From assembly GCA_036563875.1 (NCBI GenBank), contig DATCLO010000034.1, positions 5,162-69,161 on the forward strand: DNA of 64,000 nt, given 5' to 3'. The notes beneath the pieces are model-generated. The model had not been told where the DNA came from. It worked only from the letters and a program-made list of their open reading frames with translations, and searched no databases. Positions 7,614 to 16,659 of this stretch are shown here, in pieces. Every line of letters begins with the position of its first letter. Position 1 is the first letter of the stretch. The DNA is from ZC4RG29 sp036563875 (GTDB taxonomy: Bacteria; Bacteroidota; Bacteroidia; Cytophagales; Cyclobacteriaceae). Position numbers and translations under genes: made by a program.

Positions 7614-8735
7614 CTATCCTATTTCGATAATGACGTCGTCAGTGAGGGGATGACCGACGCAGGTAAGGACGTAGCCTTCGGCCCGTTCGGACGCGGAGAG
7701 GCCTTCTTCTTCATCGAGGCGAACCTTTCCTGAAATGGCTTTTCCACGGCAAGCCGTACAGAGTCCACTTTGACAGGAGTAGGGCAAATCTATGCCGGCG
7801 TCGAGCGCAGTCTCCAGGATTGCCTTGTGCGGCGGAACCATGATTTTGTATTCTTCACCGTCGAACCTGATCGTCACCTCGCGCTCCACAAGTTCCTCTT
7901 CCTCTCCTTCCTTCTTTGCGGGTTTATCGATCGTGCCCTGAACAAAGCTTTCCTTCCGGATTTGTTCCGCGGGTATTGAGTATGCGCCAAGCAACGATTC
8001 GACGTTCTTCATCATGCCTTCTGGTCCGCACATCAGGTAGAGCGTATTGCGCACACCCCAATCGGGAATCCTCTCGAACAGCTTCTTCAACATCTCCGGA
8101 TTGAGAAGACCCGAGTATCCCTGCCAGTTCATAGGCGCTGTGTCCAGGATGTGGATGACATGGAGGCGTCCCTGATATTGCTTTTCCCACCGATCCAGTT
8201 CGTCCTTGAAGATTACACTGTCGATATCGCGGTTGCAGTAGATGAGTGAGACAATGCTCTCCGGCTCCTGGGTGAGTATTGCCTTCGTGAGTGACAACAT
8301 CGGGGTAATTCCGGATCCACCGGCAAACATCACCACGTGACGACGGTTTGTTGGCGCGTAGTCGAGGGTAAAATTCCCAACTGCTGCCATGACTTTCAGT
8401 TTGTCACCTACGCGAAGGTTGTCGGCAAGCCAGTTCGACATGAGGCCGTTCTCGACGCGCTTTACGGTAACCGCAGGGAACTCATCCGTGTACGGCGAGG
8501 TGCAGAGCGAATATGCCCTCCGGATTTCTTTGCCCTGGATAGGAACGATCAGCGTCAGGAACTGCCCGGGTTTATAGACAAGGGGTCCGGAAGGAGGCGT
8601 ATCAAACACAATCGTTATCGTATCGCGGGTTTCCTGGATGATCGACTTAACCGTGAGATCCAGATATTGCGGCGCACTGTGCGTTGCCTCCTTTGCAGGC
8701 TGAGGTTTAGACTTTTTGAAGAAATTAAATGCCAT
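7614..8735 (-). CDS. Ferredoxin-NADP(H) oxidoreductase with C-terminal 2Fe-2S domain (PaaE/Hmp-reductase type)
   Basis: A 373-residue flavoprotein with three domains: an FAD-binding barrel (GQFLTLIVPIQG, RAYSLCTSP, about 55-85), an NAD(P)H-binding domain (MFAGGSGITPMLSL, about 135-148; CGPEGMM), and a plant-type 2Fe-2S ferredoxin at the C-terminus (PYSCQSGLCTACRGK followed by a distant fourth cysteine in VLTCVGHP). It passes electrons from NAD(P)H through FAD to the iron-sulfur cluster and then to an oxygenase or other partner. Family members include PaaE of phenylacetyl-CoA epoxidase, but no paa genes are in the window. ATG 8735 begins the conserved part; the 20-residue extension to 8795 would start downstream of a good promoter but lacks conservation signs. 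Confidence 0.88.
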   Translation of the reverse strand: MAFNFFKKSKPQPAKEATHSAPQYLDLTVKSIIQETRDTITIVFDTPPSGPLVYKPGQFLTLIVPIQGKEIRRAYSLCTSPYTDEFPAVTVKRVENGLMSNWLADNLRVGDKLKVMAAVGNFTLDYAPTNRRHVVMFAGGSGITPMLSLTKAILTQEPESIVSLIYCNRDIDSVIFKDELDRWEKQYQGRLHVIHILDTAPMNWQGYSGLLNPEMLKKLFERIPDWGVRNTLYLMCGPEGMMKNVESLLGAYSIPAEQIRKESFVQGTIDKPAKKEGEEEELVEREVTIRFDGEEYKIMVPPHKAILETALDAGIDLPYSCQSGLCTACRGKAISGKVRLDEEEGLSASERAEGYVLTCVGHPLTDDVIIEIG

Positions 8736-8792
8736 GGCTGACCATACCTTTATAACACAGGGCACAAGCATTGTGGTGCCCGGAAGGCCGCA

Positions 8793-8800
8793 CAAAAGTA
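8793..8800 (-). promoter_or_regulatory. Bacteroidota -7 box (TACTTTTG) for the reductase gene
   Basis: The minus-strand octamer TACTTTTG matches TAnnTTTG and lies 57 bases before the ATG at 8735, in the divergent region shared with purB. Confidence 0.5.
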
Positions 8801-8864
8801 CAATCTTTCAATTTTCCGGCCATACGGTAATTTCCTTAATTTAGCGCGGTAAAATCCTCGAACT

Positions 8865-10202
8865 GTGCCGCTGACGCCCTTAACTGCGATTTCTCCCATC
8901 GATGGTCGATACTTCCGGTCGGTCCAGTCTTTGTCGCAATACTTTTCGGAATACGGATTAATCCGCTACCGGATTCAAATCGAGATTGAATACCTCATTG
9001 CCCTTTCGGCAATCATTCCCGAGATGATGGACTTTCCGGTGCACAAGCTCAATGAGCTCAGGCACATCTACAAGGACTTCTCGGAAGCTGATGCTGAAGA
9101 AGTGAAGCAAATCGAAGCAGAAACCAACCACGATGTAAAGGCCGTCGAGTACTTCATCAAAAAGCGCTTTGACGACCCCTTGCTTGAACCCTTTCGGGAA
9201 TACATTCATTTTGGACTCACTTCGCAGGACATTAACAATACGGCAATTCCATTGCTGGTGCGCGACTTCATGCAACGGGAATATCAGCCGCAGTTGCAAA
9301 GCCTGATCAGCCGCATCAGCCAGATGTCGAAACAATGGCAGGATGTCCCTATGCTTGCCTATACGCATGGGCAGCCCGCTTCTCCCACCCGCATGGGAAA
9401 AGAACTCATGGTCTTTGTCTCGCGTCTCGAAAAGCAAATGAACCTGCTGAAAACGATTCCTTTTTCAGCCAAGTTTGGAGGCGCAACGGGAAACTTTAAT
9501 GCGCATCATGTCGCTTATCCTGAAGTCGACTGGAACAAATTTGCGGACGAGTTCTGCAAGCACCTTGGATTAAGCCGGAGTATTCCCACTACGCAAATCG
9601 AACACTACGACAACCTTGCGGCATTGTTCGATAACCTGAAACGGATCAACACAATCTTCATCGACTTCAGCCGGGATATATGGCAGTACATCTCCATGAA
9701 CTATTTCAAGATGAAGATTTCGGACAACGAGGTGGGCTCCTCCGCAATGCCGCACAAGGTGAATCCCATCGACTTCGAAAACGCGGAAGGGAACCTGGGC
9801 TTCGCCAATGCCATCTTTAACTTCATGTCGTCAAAGTTGCCTGTCTCCAGGCTGCAACGCGACTTGACAGACTCAACGGTGCTGCGCAACGTGGGCGTTC
9901 CTCTCGCGCATAGCATAATTGCATTTAAGTCTCTAGAGCGGGGTATCCGCAAGCTGGAAATCAACGAAGAAAAAATCCGCGGGGATCTGGAAGACAATTG
10001 GGTTGTTATCGCAGAGGCTATCCAAACCATCCTTCGGAAGGAAGGCTTCTCGAATCCCTATGAAACGCTAAAGGCGCTGACCCGGACCAATGAGAAGATC
10101 ACCCGGGAGACCATTCACAATTTCATCGACTCACTGGACATCAAACCCGGGCTAAAGACGCGGCTAAAACAGATCACACCTTTCAACTACACAGGGGTCT
10201 GA
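8865..10202 (+). CDS. purB: Adenylosuccinate lyase
   Basis: A 445-residue homotetrameric lyase of the fumarase/aspartase superfamily, catalysing two steps of purine synthesis: SAICAR to AICAR and adenylosuccinate to AMP, each releasing fumarate. Signatures are the N-terminal SPIDGRY, TSQDINNTAIPLLVRD, AYTHGQPASPT (catalytic His), and the signature loop SSAMPHKVNPIDFENAEGN (about 288-306) with its mobile catalytic serines. The start is GTG at 8865, immediately before the conserved PLTPLTAISPIDGRY. Length matches the long PurB subtype. It is convergent with the tolC-like gene, 4 bases apart, with no terminator between them. Confidence 0.96.
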   Translation: MPLTPLTAISPIDGRYFRSVQSLSQYFSEYGLIRYRIQIEIEYLIALSAIIPEMMDFPVHKLNELRHIYKDFSEADAEEVKQIEAETNHDVKAVEYFIKKRFDDPLLEPFREYIHFGLTSQDINNTAIPLLVRDFMQREYQPQLQSLISRISQMSKQWQDVPMLAYTHGQPASPTRMGKELMVFVSRLEKQMNLLKTIPFSAKFGGATGNFNAHHVAYPEVDWNKFADEFCKHLGLSRSIPTTQIEHYDNLAALFDNLKRINTIFIDFSRDIWQYISMNYFKMKISDNEVGSSAMPHKVNPIDFENAEGNLGFANAIFNFMSSKLPVSRLQRDLTDSTVLRNVGVPLAHSIIAFKSLERGIRKLEINEEKIRGDLEDNWVVIAEAIQTILRKEGFSNPYETLKALTRTNEKITRETIHNFIDSLDIKPGLKTRLKQITPFNYTGV

Positions 10203-10206
10203 ATCC

Positions 10207-11676
10207 TTAGTCTTCTTCGTCCTGCACATACAGTGGCGTCCCCGTTGCGAAATCGTATAACGTCAATCTCCTGAGGTCGTAGTACGCCTGCCAGAACGAT
10301 TGAAGCGCCAGGATGTAGCTTCGCTTGGCATCGTCCTTTTCCGTCAACGCAATGTTCAGGTTTGTGATATCGATCCTCCCGATGAGGTATCGGTTCTGTG
10401 CAACGTTATAACGCTCTGCTGCAACTTCGTCAGCCTTCCTCGAAATCTCGATCTGCAACCGCAGCATTTCAAATTGTCGAACCTGCGTGAGGATTTCTTG
10501 TTCGAAGTTGACCTCGTCCTGTGCGATCACATAGTCCGTATATTCCTTGTTAGCTACCGCTGTACGCAGTCTCGCTTTATTCCGTCCCCAGTCGAGTACA
10601 GGTACGTTGAAACCAATATTAAAGCGTTGCTGTCTGAGCGGGTCGTGATAGATGTCGGAAAGCGCGGAACCGGAGTTGTTGAGACCATACGATGCAGTAA
10701 GCGTTGCATCGAATCGGTCTCCCTTCGCATTCGCCACCTGACTTTCCGCCTCGAGCCGTCGTCGCTCGAATGCAATAAAGTCGGCCCTGTTTGCCCTCGC
10801 TCGTTCCAGCGCTTCTTCCAGTGAAATGTCAAATTGTGGGATCTCTTCCGGTAGAACAAGCTCAAACTGTTCTGCATCGTTCATTCCTACAAACGATCGC
10901 AGCCTGAGTCGGTTTGTCTCAAGGTCGAGTTTGGCTTGTGCAACATCCTGACGTGAACGCAAAAGTTGAAGCTCGACCTGCAGCAGTTTATCCTGGGATG
11001 TAGTTCCGATATTGTATCGGCCCTGCTCGATCTTGTAAATGGTATCGTTATTCGCGAGGTTAAACTCCGCGATCTGAAGGTTGATCTGGGATGTCATGAC
11101 CGCAAAGAACCTCGTGACAGCTTCCCGCGAAATAAATTCCATTTCCTCCACGTATTCACGGCGCGATTCTTCGTAACGCAGCGGCTCGATCATCCGGTCC
11201 CAGCGAAGCTGGTTAAAAGAAAACAGTGGTTGATCAAGGCGAATGTTCATGGGAACACCACTCCAGTTCACGACATCCCGTTCAATGTCGTCGACCACGA
11301 ACACGGACGTGTTCATTGAGATCACACCTCCCGTCCACGGTATGGGCTGCTGGAGGCCAAGCGTCAGCGCGGAGTTTGTTTGCTGTCGGGACCGGAATTC
11401 AATGGACCCGTCAGGTTGTGTTACCGGCGTAAAATCCTGGCTGTAGTTGGGAAAGTTGCCACTCAAACGGAGTTGAGGGTTGTAATTGGACTTATAGTAA
11501 CGATAAGTCCAGTACAGATTTTCCTTACGCGTTTCCGCCTGTTTGGATCGTGGCGATTGCGCCCGGGCCATCAATACAACATCATCCAGCGTCAGTCGGC
11601 GCACCTGCGCATGACTGTTTTGCCACGCAGACAAAAAGATTCCGGCGGCAAGAAAAAAGCAAGCCTTCTTATTCAT
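10207..11676 (-). CDS. TolC-family outer-membrane efflux protein
   Basis: A 489-residue outer-membrane channel. A signal peptide (residues 1-23, cleaved after SHA) is followed by two repeated coiled-coil halves of the OEP type with many heptads and the usual LDDVVLMARAQSP start and C-terminal ALTEKDDAKRSYILALQSFWQAYYDLRRLTLYDF. It forms the outer pore of a tripartite export machine. The ATG at 11676 overlaps the end of the permease gene by 8 bases, so the two are translated as one unit; the upstream in-frame extension lies inside the permease gene and is not real. Confidence 0.92.
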   Translation of the reverse strand: MNKKACFFLAAGIFLSAWQNSHAQVRRLTLDDVVLMARAQSPRSKQAETRKENLYWTYRYYKSNYNPQLRLSGNFPNYSQDFTPVTQPDGSIEFRSRQQTNSALTLGLQQPIPWTGGVISMNTSVFVVDDIERDVVNWSGVPMNIRLDQPLFSFNQLRWDRMIEPLRYEESRREYVEEMEFISREAVTRFFAVMTSQINLQIAEFNLANNDTIYKIEQGRYNIGTTSQDKLLQVELQLLRSRQDVAQAKLDLETNRLRLRSFVGMNDAEQFELVLPEEIPQFDISLEEALERARANRADFIAFERRRLEAESQVANAKGDRFDATLTASYGLNNSGSALSDIYHDPLRQQRFNIGFNVPVLDWGRNKARLRTAVANKEYTDYVIAQDEVNFEQEILTQVRQFEMLRLQIEISRKADEVAAERYNVAQNRYLIGRIDITNLNIALTEKDDAKRSYILALQSFWQAYYDLRRLTLYDFATGTPLYVQDEED

Positions 11677-13030
11677 AGCGTAGTGAGGTAATGGGATCCT
11701 GACTTGCGGCTTTTCGTGCGGGAGCGATTCCAAAGATGAGTCCCACAGTAGCCGCAACACCAAAGGATACAACTATTGACATAAAACTGATAACGGTAGG
11801 GATTTCGGCAACATAAGAGATCAGATAGGCAAGGCCAACGCCGAGAAAGACTCCGATGAGACCTCCAGACACGCTGATCATCACCGCTTCAAAGAGGAAC
11901 TGCTGCGTAATGTCAGACTTCTTTGCGCCGATGGACAGTCTGAGTCCGATCTCCTTAATGCGTTCGAGAACCGAAGCCAGCATAATGTTCATAATGCCGA
12001 TCCCTCCTACGAGCAGGGAAATGCCGGCGATGGCACCCAACACGTAGTTGAAAATATCATTTGTGCGTTGCTGTTGTTTGAGCAGCAGTTCCGGAATTTC
12101 GATCTCGTAGTCAACGACACCGTAATGTCTTCTTTCCAGCAGACGCGAAAGGATTTCTGCTGTAGTTTGAAGATATGGCGTCTCGGCCACCTGGATCACG
12201 AGCCTATCAAGCTGATGGTAGTTAGTGGGCGTTGTCGACTCCTCCGGCTCAGTACCCTGAACAACCACTTGTCCTCGGCTATACTGTGTGGGGTTGCTAG
12301 CCCGTGAGAGTTGCGAACGCGTCACAAGGTCGCGATTCTCATATCGAATGAGCATCGTCTGCAGGGGCGTATACACGTCCATGTTGTAGTCGCGAATGCC
12401 CAGCTTGGCAATGCTCGTTTGGGAGACGAGACGTTCGCGCATGACGCCCACGATGGTAAGCCAGTGCGGACCTACTTTGATCGCCTTACCCAATGGATCC
12501 TCCGTTGGGAAAAATTTGCTCTTGATGGAATTTCCAATGATGCATACCGGTGATCCATTGATGAGCTCTTCTTCCAGAAACATTCGGCCTTCGGAAAGTG
12601 AAAAGTCGAACATCTCGAAGTAGACTGGATCCACGCCGACGAGTTTCGCCGATCGGCGAATGCCGCTCTTGATGATAAATGTTTCGAGGAGGATCTCCGG
12701 ACTGACCTTGCTGACGACGGGAATGTTTGCGCGAATGCTGTTTACGTCACGCATCGTAAGGCCCGGCGAAAATTTCTTCTTTTCTCTCGCCGCGGTTTCT
12801 TCGATCTTCTCTTCGCGCTGTTCAACTATCGGCTTGACGACGATGTTGTTTACGCCGACAAGTCGAATTTGTTCGAGGATTTCCTGTTGAGCGCCGTTTC
12901 CAATGGCGAGCATTGCGATAACGGCAGCCACACCGAAGATGATACCCAACGCAGTGAGAAGCGACCGCATTTTATTGGACAATACGGCGTCAACTGCGAT
13001 ATACAGGTTTGCCAGCAACCGCTCTTTCAT
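11669..13030 (-). CDS. MacB-like ABC transporter permease (no ATPase domain)
   Basis: A 453-residue inner-membrane protein of the MacB/FtsX type. The first membrane helix is at about 20-45 (RSLLTALGIIFGVAAVIAMLAIG), a periplasmic MacB_PCD domain follows, and three helices lie in the C-terminal FtsX domain (about 325-440, with VGGIGIMNIMLASVLERIKEIGLRLSIGAKK). It ends in the usual DPITSLRYE. The ATG overlaps the adaptor stop (ATGA). MacB proper has an N-terminal ATPase; this protein does not, and no ATPase gene is in the operon, so it must borrow one or use an ATPase encoded elsewhere. The only such ATPase in this window is 38 kb away. Confidence 0.9.
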   Translation of the reverse strand: MKERLLANLYIAVDAVLSNKMRSLLTALGIIFGVAAVIAMLAIGNGAQQEILEQIRLVGVNNIVVKPIVEQREEKIEETAAREKKKFSPGLTMRDVNSIRANIPVVSKVSPEILLETFIIKSGIRRSAKLVGVDPVYFEMFDFSLSEGRMFLEEELINGSPVCIIGNSIKSKFFPTEDPLGKAIKVGPHWLTIVGVMRERLVSQTSIAKLGIRDYNMDVYTPLQTMLIRYENRDLVTRSQLSRASNPTQYSRGQVVVQGTEPEESTTPTNYHQLDRLVIQVAETPYLQTTAEILSRLLERRHYGVVDYEIEIPELLLKQQQRTNDIFNYVLGAIAGISLLVGGIGIMNIMLASVLERIKEIGLRLSIGAKKSDITQQFLFEAVMISVSGGLIGVFLGVGLAYLISYVAEIPTVISFMSIVVSFGVAATVGLIFGIAPARKAASQDPITSLRYE

Positions 13031-14454
13031 GGCCGCGTCGCGTTCCTTGTCGAATCCGTTCTGGCTACACCGGTGCGCGCCCCATCCGGGCGGCGGGATC
13101 TTCCACGTCGTTCATCCGGAGGAGGCGTTCCTCCCCCATCGAGGAGTCGAGGGGCCTGGATTTCAGGAGTTTCTTCTACAGGCTTTCGTCTCTTTCCATT
13201 CATCTCCGGAAGGAGATCAATAGATTCATTCTCCATGCCGGTCGGAACAGAGAGATAAACTCTGTCTCCTTCGGAAAGTCCTGCAAGTATTACAGCATCG
13301 TTAGCGTTGGTTAATCCTACCATAACCTCCTTCTTGCGCGTGTCAAGTCCCTGACGAAGGTACACATAGGTGATCGAGTCGTACTGGTTATGGAGACACT
13401 CAAGGGGTACAAACAGCGCATCTTCCAGCATTGCCGTGACGATCTTATTTGATGTGGTCATCGCAGGCCGCAGGCTCGGGTCCGTGCCGTTGATGGCAAT
13501 GTCGACCTGGAATACTTTGGCGTCACTGTTCGGTCGCTGTTCTCCAACATTTGCAACGCGCGTAACTACGCCAGTGAGTTTCTTTTCAGGGTAGGCGTCG
13601 AGTCCAATCTCTACCGGCTGCCCAACCTTCACCTTTCGAACGTCCACTTCATTTACAAATGTCTTCGACATCATCTGGCTGAGATCAGGGAGTGTCGCTA
13701 CCGTAGGATCCCATGTGTTGATTTGTGATCCTGCCTTGATCGGTTTGTTGTCCCAGCCTTTAGTGTAAATCACCATGCCATCTTCCGGTGCGAGGATGGT
13801 GAACGCCGATGCGAGGCGTTGGATTGCCTCAAATTCGTTTTGGGCCTTTCGCAATTCCGTGTACTGTTCCCGCATGCGCTCGGCGTTCTGGCGTTTCTTG
13901 ATCTTGTAGTTCTCAAGCGCCTGGGCGTATTCGCGCTCTGCTCGCGCGAGATTAATTTCTGCCTGCTTGATCGTTGCGGGTGGCTCATACTGCGATTGTT
14001 CGAGAACAATACGCTTTTCCTCAACTGCGTATTTCAGATTGATGAGTTCATCGCGTGCTTGTCGCAATTGAAGCGTGGTGTCGAGTTCGGTTTGTACGAA
14101 CTCAGCCTGTTCCCGCTCGAGTGCCAGCTGCTTTTCATCGAAACGATTCTGGAATTCTGAGCGGTCGAGGGAAGCAACCCAATCGCCCTTTTTAACTATT
14201 GTTCCTTCATCAACAATAGCCTGGATCGTGACGTTGAAGATTCTGAAGTCGCGAAGCGCAGCTGGCCCCTGTATCTTGACGGAATTTTTTGCTTCGAGCT
14301 CGCCTGTGGTCTCGATCTCTACCTTGAATGGCCCTCTCCTGACGGTCGTGAGGATTTCGACATTGGCATTCTTGCTTCCTCCCCTAAACAGAAAATAGGC
14401 CGCCAACGCAGCAGCCGCTACCACCAACAAAATGATAAGGTTTCTCTTGCCCAT
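13027..14454 (-). CDS. Periplasmic adaptor (HlyD/MacA-like membrane fusion protein)
   Basis: A 475-residue membrane fusion protein: one N-terminal anchor helix (about 4-24), a split biotinyl-lipoyl hairpin (VEIETTGELEAKNSVKIQG and APEDGMVIYTKGW), a long coiled coil between (about 105-205, rich in Arg, Glu and Gln), and beta-barrel domains. It bridges the permease and the TolC-like channel. The last 55 residues are a Pro/Arg/Gly-rich, probably disordered tail that extends beyond the usual family length. First gene of the adaptor-permease-channel operon, with ATGA overlap to the next gene. Confidence 0.9.
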   Translation of the reverse strand: MGKRNLIILLVVAAAALAAYFLFRGGSKNANVEILTTVRRGPFKVEIETTGELEAKNSVKIQGPAALRDFRIFNVTIQAIVDEGTIVKKGDWVASLDRSEFQNRFDEKQLALEREQAEFVQTELDTTLQLRQARDELINLKYAVEEKRIVLEQSQYEPPATIKQAEINLARAEREYAQALENYKIKKRQNAERMREQYTELRKAQNEFEAIQRLASAFTILAPEDGMVIYTKGWDNKPIKAGSQINTWDPTVATLPDLSQMMSKTFVNEVDVRKVKVGQPVEIGLDAYPEKKLTGVVTRVANVGEQRPNSDAKVFQVDIAINGTDPSLRPAMTTSNKIVTAMLEDALFVPLECLHNQYDSITYVYLRQGLDTRKKEVMVGLTNANDAVILAGLSEGDRVYLSVPTGMENESIDLLPEMNGKRRKPVEETPEIQAPRLLDGGGTPPPDERRGRSRRPDGARTGVARTDSTRNATRP

Positions 14455-14571
14455 GACGCCTTAATTTGCACACGCACACCCACACTGACCCGGGTGGTTA
14501 TCTGGTGGGTATGCAATAGGAACGAGGGGATTTGAAACGACGAAATAACAAATATTGCACTAACCCTGAAT

Positions 14572-14579
14572 CAAAGGTA
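14572..14579 (-). promoter_or_regulatory. Possible -7 box (TACCTTTG) for the export operon
   Basis: TACCTTTG on the minus strand fits TAnnTTTG, about 115 bases before the adaptor start. The region 14455-14672 between the adaptor and the unknown exported protein also holds a hairpin (GTCCGAC/GTCGGGAC at 14643-14662, one-base bulge) that could end the sigma-factor operon; it lacks a clear T-run. Confidence 0.4.
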
Positions 14580-14672
14580 GGCAAATCCCCGGCCAACGCG
14601 AAGCCATTGGAATAATCTTAACCCCCGCAGTGTAAGGGTTTGGTCCGACTGTATGTCGGGACGAGCCGCGAC

Positions 14673-15809
14673 TTATTGGTCGGGACCTTTCTTCAAGACG
14701 ATCTTTGAGAGTGCGGTTTGTCGATCCGTTTTTCCTTCGTTATAGGCCTTGAGATCCGATCCCTGGATCGAAAGTTCCAGCGTTGACGGTATTTTGCATT
14801 GATAGCATTGGGTGAGGGCCACATTGAAGACCAGTTGTTCGTTATCGCCAAGGCTCTTCAACGTTCGGCCATACTCCAGAATGTTTTCCTTAAGTTCCGA
14901 TTCGAACTTTGGATAGAGCTCTTTCACTTTCGTGTCGCGTTCCTGCTGGTTGACGTCCTTCAGTCCGACAGTCGGCATGTCGTATGTGCTGTTGAAGGTG
15001 CGGTTTGCGGAGAACACACGCATGTAATAGACCACGCCGAAATTTTTCATCCGTTCATACGGAATCGTGCCATCAACAAAAAAAGTGGTGGATAGATCCG
15101 GGCGGTACAGTCTGCTGAAGATAGTGGAGAGAAGCTCCAGGTCGGGCTCTACCTCACCGGTGACTTCAGCTTTCGTAACCTTGATCCGCTTCACGAACTC
15201 TTCGCGGCTCATGCGGGCATTCCGCAATGCGTTTATATCATCCGTGGTAGCTTCCACCGACAACAGCATCCGGCTCGGAGCGGACACAAGCGAACCTACC
15301 CACGCGCGGGGTTGATCACCCCGGTTCGTAATGACGACCTTTTCACCGGAGGGCAGCTGACTCAGCAGCGGTCCATAGTCGGCCAGGAAATCACGTGCCG
15401 CCTCGATGATTCGATCATTAGAAACGTCACGCAGGCTGTCGAGGTTGAGTTGTTGCCGATCCTTGAGCCTCCACTCATCGCCTTCCCCTTGCCCAGCCGG
15501 AAACGGCCGGCGAACGACACCGCCGCCGACACTCTGGACTTCATAGCCTCTGCTCGGATACACCAGTGCGATGGGCGTTGTATAGTCTGCGGGCAGCGCA
15601 AAGGTAACGCCGACACCCGCCTGGTACGATCCGGTAATACTGAGAGGGAAGAACATGCGATTCCCTTCCATCTTTTGCTGGATGAGGGTTACCAGGACGT
15701 TTTCTGCAACACGCAGGTCGCGATTCATTCGATCCTGGTTGACACCCTGCGCCAGTGATCCCTGGGCGATAAAGATCGTTAAGGCGATGATGAATAATAT
15801 GCGTGACAT
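14673..15809 (-). CDS. Exported protein of unknown function in a sigma-factor operon
   Basis: A 378-residue protein with a clear signal peptide (residues 1-20, cleaved after SLA, mature start Q21). I do not recognise the family. The mature part is of mixed composition, with a repeated heptad-like stretch around 30-50 (MNRDLRVAENVLVTLIQQ) and a short C-terminal segment with a CYQC pair (around 343-346). No catalytic signature was seen. It lies 19 bases downstream of the anti-sigma gene, so it is probably co-expressed and may be either an accessory of the signalling pathway or its product. Confidence 0.7.
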   Translation of the reverse strand: MSRILFIIALTIFIAQGSLAQGVNQDRMNRDLRVAENVLVTLIQQKMEGNRMFFPLSITGSYQAGVGVTFALPADYTTPIALVYPSRGYEVQSVGGGVVRRPFPAGQGEGDEWRLKDRQQLNLDSLRDVSNDRIIEAARDFLADYGPLLSQLPSGEKVVITNRGDQPRAWVGSLVSAPSRMLLSVEATTDDINALRNARMSREEFVKRIKVTKAEVTGEVEPDLELLSTIFSRLYRPDLSTTFFVDGTIPYERMKNFGVVYYMRVFSANRTFNSTYDMPTVGLKDVNQQERDTKVKELYPKFESELKENILEYGRTLKSLGDNEQLVFNVALTQCYQCKIPSTLELSIQGSDLKAYNEGKTDRQTALSKIVLKKGPDQ

Positions 15810-15828
15810 GGGATTCGTGTCTCAAAAA

Positions 15829-16659
15829 TTAGTTTCTTATCACCGGTACTGTCGTATTGGAAATCAGGCTTGCGAGAATTTGCTCCGTTTCCTGCCGATA
15901 CATGTCAGTATTCTGCTGCAGGTCGTTCAACCTCGCCTGAAGGATCATGAGATCATCTTCGCGTTGCTGCTGAAGGTACTTGGCGAAGTCGACAAGCAGC
16001 TCTTCGAGCTGTTGCCTCTGTTCTTCTGACGTCATTTTGTAATAGTCCTTGATCATCTGAAGGTTTTCCGCCTGCAGCGTCGACACGTAGTCGCTGATCT
16101 GCTTTTCCGATGCGGAGGCAGCCTTCATCACAAGTTGATCGATCCGCGAGGAGCTTTCTTTAAGGCTTTCACTCATGGTAGTGGCAAATGCCTCCTGTGA
16201 TTTCCTCCACTCCGATTGCAACGTTGCGTTGTTTTCAGCAAGCTTTGCATCGACAATGTTATGGACATCCGTTACACCAAGGGACGGCGCTCCCTCAGGC
16301 GTTGGACGCTGAGGTCCGAAGCTGAGTCTGATTTCGTTGTCGGATGCAGTCACCTGCACACCTGTCAGCTTGCCTACCACCATCAGGAGAACTAGCGATG
16401 CAGCTATGGCCAATACAGTACGCAGGACAGGTGAAGACAAGTCGAAGAACCTCGGGCGGCTGTCAATTACCAAAGGCGGAGCGATGACTTCCTTGTCGCG
16501 CACCAAACCCATAATGTCGCGTACAGCTTTCAGCTCTTCCAGCTCTCGCCTTGCTTCTTCGGAACTTGCCAGGTAGCGCTCTACCTTTTCTTTGGCTGAT
16601 CCATCGAGCTCTCCGTACAGGTACGCAATCAGCGTTCCTTCATCAGGTTTATAGCTCAT
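15829..16659 (-). CDS. Transmembrane anti-sigma factor with coiled-coil periplasmic part
   Basis: A 276-residue single-pass membrane protein. Residues 1-70 form a cytoplasmic anti-sigma domain (EGTLIAYLYGELDGSAKEKVERYL), lacking the H-x3-C-x2-C zinc motif of classic ZAS domains. A membrane helix lies at about 79-98. The periplasmic part (about 120-270) is largely coiled coil, rich in Gln, Glu and Lys. Its start overlaps the sigma-factor stop by 11 bases, the usual arrangement for a cognate pair. The likely role is to hold the ECF sigma factor at the membrane until an envelope signal is received; the signal is unknown. Confidence 0.75.
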   Translation of the reverse strand: MSYKPDEGTLIAYLYGELDGSAKEKVERYLASSEEARRELEELKAVRDIMGLVRDKEVIAPPLVIDSRPRFFDLSSPVLRTVLAIAASLVLLMVVGKLTGVQVTASDNEIRLSFGPQRPTPEGAPSLGVTDVHNIVDAKLAENNATLQSEWRKSQEAFATTMSESLKESSSRIDQLVMKAASASEKQISDYVSTLQAENLQMIKDYYKMTSEEQRQQLEELLVDFAKYLQQQREDDLMILQARLNDLQQNTDMYRQETEQILASLISNTTVPVIRN

